Below are positions 1-6,441 of a stretch of DNA of 8,493 nt, piece after piece. The notes beneath the pieces are model-generated. The model did no database searches and was not told the DNA's origin. It worked only from the letters and a program-made list of their open reading frames with translations. Made by a program: the position numbers and the translations under genes. Source of the DNA: Planctomycetota bacterium (GTDB lineage: Bacteria; Planctomycetota; UBA1135). Within the stretch, counting starts at the first letter, position 1, and each line of letters opens with the position of its first letter. The stretch covers positions 1 through 8,493 of the forward strand of contig JALUUN010000433.1 in assembly GCA_027021325.1 (NCBI GenBank). The letters run 5' to 3'.

Positions 1-3000
1 GTCCACGCCGGCCTCGACCAGCGTGGAGGCGTCCGGGATCACCACCTGGTAGGCGCCGAAGGTTACGCCGGCGGTGGCCCCCCCCATCAGGTCCGCCCCC
101 TGGGCGACGAGGCTGCCGCTGCGCAGGACCTCGCCTTCGCTGCCGGCGTCGGAGCTGATCCCCAGGAAGCGCAGGGTGGCGTCCGCGTAGTCCGGATAGG
201 CGCCAGCGGCGCCGTTGGCGGGGTCGTGCAGCTCCGCCAGACCGGTATCGATCCAGGTGCTCTGGAACATGGTCTGGGCGGCGTAGAAGGGAATCAGGGA
301 CACCGCCGCCGGCGCGCTGATCACGTCCAGGACCTCCTCCAGACGATCATTGTCCACGATGCCGTCGTCCTCGGGGTCGATGTAGGCGACGATGTCGTCG
401 TGGACGTCCGGATCCCAGGCGATGTCGGTGACCGGGTTCGGGACGTGGATCTGGATGATCCCGTTGGCGCCCTCCCCGCCGGCTCCGACCATGAAGATGC
501 CGTTGCCGTTGTAGTCGCCCTGGGGGGCATCGGGCTCGTTGTCGTTGAGGCTGCTTCCGGCCCAGCCCCGGCGCCCGCCGATGGCGGTGAGGACGTAGGC
601 GTCGTTCAGGTCGTCGGGGATGACGTCGCCGGGCGAGCCGATGTCCAGGGCCGAGAGATCCAGGCCGGTGGCGCTGTGCAGGATGATGTGACCGCCGCTG
701 CCGCCGCCGGATCCCGAGACCTGGTTGTAGGAGAACCAGATGGACTCACCCGGGGCCCCCGAACCGCCGTCGGCGTGGATCGCGGCGCTGGCGCCCAGGA
801 TGATGGCGCCGATGGCCATGATCTGGAGCTGTCCGCCCCCTCCTCCGCCCGGGGCCCCCTTCAGGTACAACTGGGTCGTGCCGCCGGGGAAGTTCGGATC
901 CGGGAAGAAATCGCTGATCGGATCCAGGAAGGAGTCCAGGTCGTTGTCGAAGCGCACGACCACGGAACAGTCGCCGCTGGCGCCGCCACCGTAGCCGGCC
1001 CAGGGGCCGAGGAGCTCGCCTTCGGTCACCGTCCCGTCCGGATTCAGGCGCCGGCCCCAGAAGTCGTTGCTGAGGTCGCCGTCCTGGAAGATCGAGTCGT
1101 TGGTGAAACCCTGGTCAGGGCCGCTCGGGACGTTGCCGAACTTGAAGACCGGGTTGTTCTTCTCGGCAGTCCAGGGAGGATCGAAGCCCCGCGTCTCATC
1201 GTCATCGCTGGTGTCCCGGAGCAGATCCTCCATGCCAAAGGCACCGTTGTAGAGAGTCGCCGAGCTTGTGTTCGGCGGCTCGACGCGGTCGGTGCCGTAG
1301 GAGGAGCCTCGGATGCCATCGCCGGCACCGACGAAGTAGGCCTCGACCTCGGTGAAGTCCTCGAACTTCTCGTGGACGTCCGGATCGTAGTCCGGCCCCG
1401 GCCCGTCGAAGTGGGCCGGGAGATCGCTGCCGCTCCACTGGTCGAAGAGCACGGACTCGGGAAGGGTCAGGGCGAAGTTCCCGCCGGCGCCGCCGCCCGC
1501 GAGGAAGTGTTGGATCACCACGTCCACGGTGTCGCTGCCGCCAAAGGCGGAGTACGCCCAGATCGTGTTCACCGATCCTTCACCGCCGCCGCCGCCCTGA
1601 CCTTCGAGGCCGAAGGGGCCGTCGCCGGCTTCCCCGCGCAGGGTCTCGGCGTCCGTGACCCAGGAGGAGGTTCCCCCGTCGCCGCCACCGGCCTGACCCT
1701 TGGCGCCGGGTTCGGGGATCTGCGGGGAGTCCAGGGCCTGCGGCGGACGGGCGTCGTCCCCGGAAACATCCAGGGTCCCCTGGATGTTCACCTCGCCGCT
1801 GGCGTAGATGATGAAGGGGTTGCTGCCCTCCGCTTTCAGGGTGGAGCCGGCCTCGATGGTCAGGTCGTCCACGCTCAGCACGCCGTCCTCGACGGTGTGA
1901 TTGCGGCCGCTGCTGTCGGTCAGGATCTGGGTGCCGTCGGTCTCCACGACCATGACGATGCCGCCGCTGACCAGGAAATCCTGGTCCGGTGCGGCCTGGG
2001 TGCCCGGAAACTCGAAGGCGGCCTCGACGGCGCCGGCACCGACGTTGACCGTGGCCGGCGGCAGCGGCAGCTCGGCGTCGGGATCGATGAAGTCGGCCGT
2101 GTTGTAGCTGTCCAGGAATTCGTCGTAGACGACGTCCTCGTCATCCACCCCGGGGTCGCCGTAATAGTCCGCAAGGCTCGGCGTCGTGCCGACCACCTCC
2201 TGGTCGAAGGTATTGGTCTCGCCGCCCAGATCCTGGAAGGTGCTCTCGACCACCAGCTTGAGGTTCCGGTTCGGCGGCAGGATCCCGGTGATCAGGAAGT
2301 ACACCAGCGCTCCGTCGGTGTCGCAGTTCGCCGCCAGCAGGAGCTCGCCCGGCACGCGGTTCGTGTCGAGGTAGGAGCTGTCCCCGGCTTCGCCCAGCGG
2401 GGCGTTGGCGTAGAGGAGCTTGATGTTGTCCGTGCTCAGGTTGTCCGGACTCGAGTCGATGGCCTGGTTGAAGCGTACCGCCACCACCGGATCCGGCTGC
2501 GAGAACAGGTTCAGGCCGGTGGGGAAGCTCACGTCCACCACCTGCGGCGCTCCGATCACGGTGTCGATGAAGAGCTGCTCGGCCGGCGGCGTGGGCGTGA
2601 CGAAGGTGCGCACCAGCCCGACGCTCAACTGGGTGCCGCTCGTGTCCCGGAGCACCGAAGAGCCAAAGGTGCCCTCGGTGGGCAGGACCAGTTCGTAGGT
2701 CCAGCCGCCGGGCACGAAGGCACCGTTGTCGTTGGCCTCGTTCGTCGGGCAAGCCGGTGTAAAGACCACGGTCTTGCCCTGGGAGCCGGCGAGGATCTCG
2801 AAGGTCCCCGTGACCGGGTTCCCCTGCACCTCCGGGCTCACCGGCCGGATGATGATGCTGGAGAAGGAGATCGAAGACGGATCCACCGGGTTGTTGAACT
2901 GGATGAGGATCGGCCGGTTGATCTCCCAGACGTCGCCGTCGGAGACGTTGACGTTCAGGGCCTGGAACTGGCCCACCGCCTGGGTGCCGCCGGCGGCGAC

Positions 3001-3090
3001 GGAGCTGCCGCCGGAGCAGGCCACGGTGAACGCAGCCAGGAGCAGCCCGAGGGCCGCTCCCATGCGGGGAGTGCGGGGATCGATGCGCAT
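1..3090 (-). CDS. Large lipoprotein with N-terminal Ig-like domains and a glycine-rich beta region (gene A, 3' end outside window)
   Basis: The frame is open without a stop from the ATG at 3088-3090 to the left edge, giving 1030 visible residues. Residues 1-25 form a lipoprotein signal peptide: Arg2, Arg6 and Arg9, a hydrophobic core (GAALGLLLAAF) and a lipobox ending TVAC, so Cys25 should be lipidated. Residues about 40-168 look like a bacterial Ig-like domain of the SbsA/Big_5 type, with the typical IQFNNPVDPSSI strand and a closing RTFVTP. Residues about 173-300 look like a second, more divergent one (VAVRFNQAIDSS). From about 400 the chain is glycine-rich, with Gly5 at 499-503 and Gly6 at 748-753. 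Between these lie short alternating hydrophobic strands (FIIYASGEVNIQGTLDVSG; QLQIMAIGAIILG), suggesting a beta-solenoid-like surface structure. The start lies 5 bp after the stop of gene B and has no Shine-Dalgarno sequence; the spacer reads CCTCC. The second ATG (3061-3063) would remove the basic N-terminus. A surface structural or adhesive role is inferred; the exact function is unknown. Confidence 0.9.
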   Translation of the reverse strand, partial: MRIDPRTPRMGAALGLLLAAFTVACSGGSSVAAGGTQAVGQFQALNVNVSDGDVWEINRPILIQFNNPVDPSSISFSSIIIRPVSPEVQGNPVTGTFEILAGSQGKTVVFTPACPTNEANDNGAFVPGGWTYELVLPTEGTFGSSVLRDTSGTQLSVGLVRTFVTPTPPAEQLFIDTVIGAPQVVDVSFPTGLNLFSQPDPVVAVRFNQAIDSSPDNLSTDNIKLLYANAPLGEAGDSSYLDTNRVPGELLLAANCDTDGALVYFLITGILPPNRNLKLVVESTFQDLGGETNTFDQEVVGTTPSLADYYGDPGVDDEDVVYDEFLDSYNTADFIDPDAELPLPPATVNVGAGAVEAAFEFPGTQAAPDQDFLVSGGIVMVVETDGTQILTDSSGRNHTVEDGVLSVDDLTIEAGSTLKAEGSNPFIIYASGEVNIQGTLDVSGDDARPPQALDSPQIPEPGAKGQAGGGDGGTSSWVTDAETLRGEAGDGPFGLEGQGGGGGEGSVNTIWAYSAFGGSDTVDVVIQHFLAGGGAGGNFALTLPESVLFDQWSGSDLPAHFDGPGPDYDPDVHEKFEDFTEVEAYFVGAGDGIRGSSYGTDRVEPPNTSSATLYNGAFGMEDLLRDTSDDDETRGFDPPWTAEKNNPVFKFGNVPSGPDQGFTNDSIFQDGDLSNDFWGRRLNPDGTVTEGELLGPWAGYGGGASGDCSVVVRFDNDLDSFLDPISDFFPDPNFPGGTTQLYLKGAPGGGGGGQLQIMAIGAIILGASAAIHADGGSGAPGESIWFSYNQVSGSGGGSGGHIILHSATGLDLSALDIGSPGDVIPDDLNDAYVLTAIGGRRGWAGSSLNDNEPDAPQGDYNGNGIFMVGAGGEGANGIIQIHVPNPVTDIAWDPDVHDDIVAYIDPEDDGIVDNDRLEEVLDVISAPAAVSLIPFYAAQTMFQSTWIDTGLAELHDPANGAAGAYPDYADATLRFLGISSDAGSEGEVLRSGSLVAQGADLMGGATAGVTFGAYQVVIPDASTLVEAGVD

Positions 3091-3095
3091 GGAGG

Positions 3096-5144
3096 TCAAG
3101 GCGTGTCGGTCACGTTCCAGGCGAAGCCCAGGGCGTCGAGCCAGGGCTCGAAGTCCTGTTCGGTGTTCGCGATGAAGGTGAACCGGAGCTGGAAGTACTG
3201 AGCGCCCTGGGTCACCAGGTCGTTCGGGTCCGTGGTCCAGTCCCCGGGCAGCGTAACGTCGCCGCAGGCAAACTCGGTGACGTTCAGCTCCGGAGCAGGG
3301 TCGTAGGTGTGGAAGTCGCCGTAGGCGTCGAAGACCGAGGCGCTGGTGAGGGGCGTGAACTCGGCCAGGAAGCCGTCGCCGTCGCGGTCACAGTCCGACT
3401 GGTCGATGAGAGTGGTCCCCCGGAACTCGATCCGGATCTCGGTCCCCTCGGGCTGCTGCTGGGCGGCCGGCTCCATGGTGAAGGGCGAGATCTGGTCCAG
3501 GGTGCCGCCGAACTCGAACCAGTGCGTGAAGACCCGGCTGACCTTGATCACGAACTCGCACTCCCCCCAGTAGAGCTCGGGCCCGTAGGCCTTCGTCGTC
3601 TCTCCGGTCACCGTGTTGTACCCGCCAGAGGGCTTGGTGCCGTTGTTGTTGGGATCGTCCGGGACCACGAAGTGCCAGGTCCCGCCGGCGTCGCGGCCGC
3701 CGGCCGAGAAGACCCGGAAAGCCGGAAGCGCCGAGGAACCGACCATGATCTGGACCTGGAAGCCGTTGCTCCCGAAGAAGGCTCCTCGCGGATAGCAGCG
3801 GAAGGTCGTCAGGAGCGGGGCAGCGATGGACGGCCACTCGCCGTCATCCCAGATCTTGTTGCCGAGGCTCACCTGATCGATGGGAATCCCGTTGCCGTTC
3901 TTGCCGCCGGTGATGTCCTGGGGGAAGCCGGTGTCGCGCCAGGTGTAGCTTCCCGTGAAGTCCCCGAAGGGGTACATGGTCGTTCCGCTCAGGGCGGTGA
4001 ACAGGTTGATGGCGTTGAGCTGGTACTCCCCGTCCACCATGATCTGCTCCTCGATGTCCGGATCCGCGTCGTCGCCCAGCCAGTTCTTCTTGAACTTGGC
4101 GTCGCGGCGCAGGCCGGAGTTCTCCCAGTCCGGGTAGCCGGAGGTCGGGTCGATGTAATCGTCGGGATAGCGGTCGGCGTGGTGCAGGGCGACCGAGAAG
4201 CGCGGGAAGATGTCGTCGAAGACGACACCTCCGAAGGGCACCCAGGCCATCCCTTCGATGTCCAGATTGTACTCGGACTGCTGGAAGCCCAGGCCCAGGT
4301 GATGGTAGCCCCAGACCTGCTCCAGGATGGCGCCGGCCGGCGTCAGAGGCGTCATGATCCCTTGCGAGAAGGCGATCCGGGAGCCGATGTAGAAGTTCGA
4401 GGGATCGGCCTGGCGGGTGTAGCGGATGAGCTGGCGTCCGCGCAGCGTGCCGGTCGTGAAGGTGAACTGGCCCGCGTACTCCGGTGCGCCATCCAGGTTC
4501 TCGTCGGTCGAATTGAAGCGCAGGGCGAAATAGCGGTCGGTCGGCCAGGGACTGAAGTTGCCCTTGGTGATCTGCTCGTCCTGGTCCGGACTGCCGGCCA
4601 CGAAGCCGCTCCAGTCGCCGGCGTTGCCGGCGAGGTCCAGGACCCCGTCCAGACCGTCGCGCAGGGCCAGGGCGAAACGCAGGTCGGTGCCCTCGGAATG
4701 GCTGTCGGTGAAGCCGAAGGAGGGCGTCAGGGTGAAGCTCTGGCTGTCCCCGGAGGCCGTGATGGGGCCGAACTTGATGCGCCCGGATCCCGTGCCGGTG
4801 CCGCCGCCTTCGACGTCGATGAACTCGTAGCCGATCTGCCGGTCAATGTAGTCGCCGACGGTCTCGGTGGCGGGATCGAAGGGGGCCGCCTTGGGGTCGG
4901 AGTCGGTGTTGTCGTAGGTCACCAGCACCATGGTCTCCATGGACTGCACCGTGGCCGGGTCGATGGCCTCGTTGAAGTGCAGGGTCACGGAGGAGTAGGG
5001 ATCGATGCCGCGGGCCGGGAAGGCGAACTCGGGGTTGGGACTGAACTCCAGCCAGCATGCCTGCAGGGCCTGGTCGGCGGAGTCATAGGCCGTGGTCACG
5101 AAGGCCTCGACATTGGTGCTGCCGACGGCCAGCTCCCCCTCGAG
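3096..5144 (-). repeat. Paralogous module, copy in gene B (residues 365-1046)
   Basis: This segment encodes the 682-residue module shared with gene C. Landmarks fall in the same order at near-equal spacing: LEGE to ALRDGLDG is 159 residues here and 160 in C, the calcium-loop motif to YTWRDT is 186 and 188, and YTWRDT to CYPRGAF is 50 and 53. In the 50 residues starting one before RCYPRGAF I count 32 identities by eye without gaps. DNA identity survives only in short blocks, for example 20 identical bases at 3929-3948 and 7257-7276, and 15 at 3787-3801 and 7106-7120. This is an old gene duplication, not a recent direct repeat. Confidence 0.88.
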
Positions 5145-6236
5145 CAGAGCCGCCGTCACCTTGTAGGACAGCGGGTTGCTGGTGGACACCACGTTGGAGA
5201 CCAGGAGCAGCCCCCCCGGCACCTCGAAGACGTCCCCCTCCTTGGGCGTGATCTCGCGGCAGTTCTCCCGGTCCAGGAAGTAGGTCAGGGTGCGGAGACT
5301 GGGGTTGCCGGGGACCGAGGCGACTTCGGAGATCGTCGCCGGCTGCTCGGTGATGAGCTTCGGCGGTTCCTCGTCGCGCATGTAGCCGTTGAAGGGATCG
5401 GCCTCGTTGCCGGAGCGCATGGCCCGGACCACCACCGGATCGAGGCCGGCGCTCAACTCGATCGGATCGGAAGCCGTCGGTGCGATCTGGTGGTTGCCCG
5501 ACTCGTTCGTCAGGACCATGTTCTGCCCGAACAGGAAGTCCACCTCCGTCGGGATCCGGATCTCGAGGTTCGGGCTCGTCTGGTCCGGCGAGGCCGGGAA
5601 GCCGAGGCCGTTCTCGGGGATGCCGAGTTCGGCCTGGTCGAAGGCCGAGACCGTCGGGTCGAGGATCACCACCCCCTTGGGCTTGCCGTCCTGGCCGGTC
5701 TCCTTCTTGACGACGTAGCGGACCTCCAGACTCTGGCTCGGGGGATCTCCCACCAGGACCTGGATGGTCTGGCGGTTCACCGTCGCCGGATCCACGTACT
5801 CCGAGAACTGGAGGCGGATGGCGCCGTTGCGGGCCACCCGCGTGAAGGGGCCGGCGCTCTCCAGGCCCTTCGAGGCGACCGAGGCGAGGGATTCGCGGGC
5901 TTCCTCCAGCCAGGCCTCGAAGTCGCTGCTTCCGAGCGGCGCCTCGATGGTCAGGGTCTCGGACTGGGTCAGCGGGTTCGTTCCCAGGTTGTAGCGTGGA
6001 TCCGTGGAGCTCAGGGACTCGCGCACGACCACGTCCCGCTCCACCAGGACCCCGTTCGAATCGAGCACGTCCACGAGGCGCCCCCACTCGACGATCTCGA
6101 GGTGGAGGGCGGCCCGGCCGGTACCGGCCACGTTGGAGGGCGAGGACCCCCCGTCCAGGCAGGCGGAGGCCAGGAGCAGGACGCTGGCTCCCAAGGGCAG
6201 GATGGGACGGAAGAGCGCGCGGTCGCGGAACATCAT
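3096..6236 (-). CDS. Large Ig-like-domain lipoprotein, paralogue of the upstream gene (gene B)
   Basis: This is the only complete gene, with 1046 residues from the first of two adjacent ATGs. The second ATG (6231-6233) is 7 nt from the GGAGGG Shine-Dalgarno and may be the real start. Residues 1-26 are a lipoprotein signal peptide with Arg4, Arg6 and Arg10, a hydrophobic core and a lipobox ending ASAC, so Cys26 is the likely lipid site. An SbsA/Big_5-like Ig domain starts near residue 133 (AIRLQFSEYVDPATV). A second spans about 408-540 (VTLHFNEAIDPATVQS, closing with ALRDGLDGVLDLAGN at 524-538). DENLDGAPEY (578-587) resembles an Asp/Asn calcium loop, and DCDRDGDGFLAE (948-959) resembles an EF-hand loop. 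The remainder is unrecognised: YTWRDT 764-769, CYPRGAF 814-820, FSAGGRDAGG 843-852, VSRVFTHWF 899-907 and a C-terminal block at 1013-1042. Residues 365-1046 match gene C end to end. It is probably an envelope-anchored structural protein; no enzyme motif was seen. The frame stays open upstream to 6509, but starts there would bury the signal peptide. Confidence 0.95.
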   Translation of the reverse strand: MMFRDRALFRPILPLGASVLLLASACLDGGSSPSNVAGTGRAALHLEIVEWGRLVDVLDSNGVLVERDVVVRESLSSTDPRYNLGTNPLTQSETLTIEAPLGSSDFEAWLEEARESLASVASKGLESAGPFTRVARNGAIRLQFSEYVDPATVNRQTIQVLVGDPPSQSLEVRYVVKKETGQDGKPKGVVILDPTVSAFDQAELGIPENGLGFPASPDQTSPNLEIRIPTEVDFLFGQNMVLTNESGNHQIAPTASDPIELSAGLDPVVVRAMRSGNEADPFNGYMRDEEPPKLITEQPATISEVASVPGNPSLRTLTYFLDRENCREITPKEGDVFEVPGGLLLVSNVVSTSNPLSYKVTAALLEGELAVGSTNVEAFVTTAYDSADQALQACWLEFSPNPEFAFPARGIDPYSSVTLHFNEAIDPATVQSMETMVLVTYDNTDSDPKAAPFDPATETVGDYIDRQIGYEFIDVEGGGTGTGSGRIKFGPITASGDSQSFTLTPSFGFTDSHSEGTDLRFALALRDGLDGVLDLAGNAGDWSGFVAGSPDQDEQITKGNFSPWPTDRYFALRFNSTDENLDGAPEYAGQFTFTTGTLRGRQLIRYTRQADPSNFYIGSRIAFSQGIMTPLTPAGAILEQVWGYHHLGLGFQQSEYNLDIEGMAWVPFGGVVFDDIFPRFSVALHHADRYPDDYIDPTSGYPDWENSGLRRDAKFKKNWLGDDADPDIEEQIMVDGEYQLNAINLFTALSGTTMYPFGDFTGSYTWRDTGFPQDITGGKNGNGIPIDQVSLGNKIWDDGEWPSIAAPLLTTFRCYPRGAFFGSNGFQVQIMVGSSALPAFRVFSAGGRDAGGTWHFVVPDDPNNNGTKPSGGYNTVTGETTKAYGPELYWGECEFVIKVSRVFTHWFEFGGTLDQISPFTMEPAAQQQPEGTEIRIEFRGTTLIDQSDCDRDGDGFLAEFTPLTSASVFDAYGDFHTYDPAPELNVTEFACGDVTLPGDWTTDPNDLVTQGAQYFQLRFTFIANTEQDFEPWLDALGFAWNVTDTP

Positions 6237-6240
6237 GGGA

Positions 6241-6246
6241 CCCTCC
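6241..6246 (-). promoter_or_regulatory. Shine-Dalgarno of gene B
   Basis: The minus strand reads GGAGGG, then TCCC, then ATGATG. Spacing is 4 nt to the first ATG and 7 nt to the second. The site supports starting gene B here and not at the upstream in-frame ATGs (6336-6338 or 6507-6509), and it favours the second ATG slightly. It sits inside a small possible hairpin, GACC-GGAG-GGTC. Confidence 0.75.
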
Positions 6247-6260
6247 GGTCGGGCAGGCCG

Positions 6261-6278
6261 CAGCCCTGAGGAGGGCTG
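6261..6278 (-). other. Stem-loop in the leader of gene B
   Basis: A perfect 7-bp stem with a 4-nt loop, CAGCCCT-CCTC-AGGGCTG on the minus strand, lies 14 nt upstream of the Shine-Dalgarno. No T-run follows, so it is not an intrinsic terminator. Its 5' arm and loop contain CCCTCC, the exact complement of the GGAGGG ribosome binding site, so an alternative fold could mask that site. The palindrome is seen; the regulatory role is only a possibility. Confidence 0.4.
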
Positions 6279-6369
6279 GGCCGGGAGTGGCCGGGGGGAA
6301 GCGGCCGATCCCCGTGCGGTTCCTCCTGCAAAACCCATTCCGACCCCCGCCAGCCGGTCCAGAGGCTGG

Positions 6370-6403
6370 GGAGGCCCCGGGCCGTGCGAAGGCGCACGCC
6401 TCC
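6370..6403 (-). other. Bulged stem-loop downstream of gene C
   Basis: The outer stem pairs GGAGGC (minus strand, 6398-6403) with GCCTCC (6370-6375). Stacked inside it is GTGCG-CCTT-CGCAC (6384-6397), leaving an 8-nt one-sided bulge. It starts 38 nt after the stop codon of gene C. A second hairpin, CCAGCC/GGCTGG with an 8-nt loop (6350-6369), follows immediately. With no T-run, it may act as a 3'-end-protecting or processing structure instead of an intrinsic terminator, or it may be chance pairing in GC-rich DNA. Confidence 0.35.
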
Positions 6404-6441
6404 GATTCCCCCGCCGGCCTCCAGGGATCCTGTTCGCGCCA

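Larger units (their letters stand above)
6237..6441. other. Non-coding gap between genes C and B
   Basis: This 205-bp gap holds the leader of gene B. I see no independent gene and no convincing sigma-70 promoter; the GC content makes a -10 box hard to judge. It carries stem-loops at 6370-6403, 6350-6369 and 6261-6278, the GGAGGG ribosome binding site of gene B, and an orphan AGGAGG on the minus strand (6322-6327) with no start codon at a usable distance. The only T-run on the minus strand is TTTT at 6330-6333, too far from the hairpins for a standard intrinsic terminator. Confidence 0.7.

Noticed and set aside
3061..3063. Internal ATG as the start of gene A
   Set aside because: It also has no Shine-Dalgarno and would remove the three arginines of the signal peptide, leaving an uncharged 14-residue stretch before the lipobox cysteine.
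226..3201. Plus-strand open frame of 991 codons
   Set aside because: It is in exact codon register with gene A on the opposite strand. G/C third positions of the real gene become its first positions, which removes stop codons. The product is low-complexity Val/Gly/Arg/Asp/Ala with no domain.
3360..3395. Dockerin or cellulosome component
   Set aside because: Only one EF-hand-like loop is present. Dockerins need a duplicated F-hand segment, and no cohesin-like or carbohydrate-active domain was seen.
3309..6269. Plus-strand open frame of 986 codons
   Set aside because: Same register effect opposite gene B. Gene B has a signal peptide, Ig-like domains and a paralogue; the shadow has none of these.
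6261..6278. Stem-loop as an intrinsic terminator
   Set aside because: It is GC-rich but has no T-run on either strand, and it lies just upstream of the start of gene B.
6322..6327. AGGAGG on the minus strand as the ribosome binding site of a small gene
   Set aside because: No ATG, GTG or TTG lies at a workable distance downstream.
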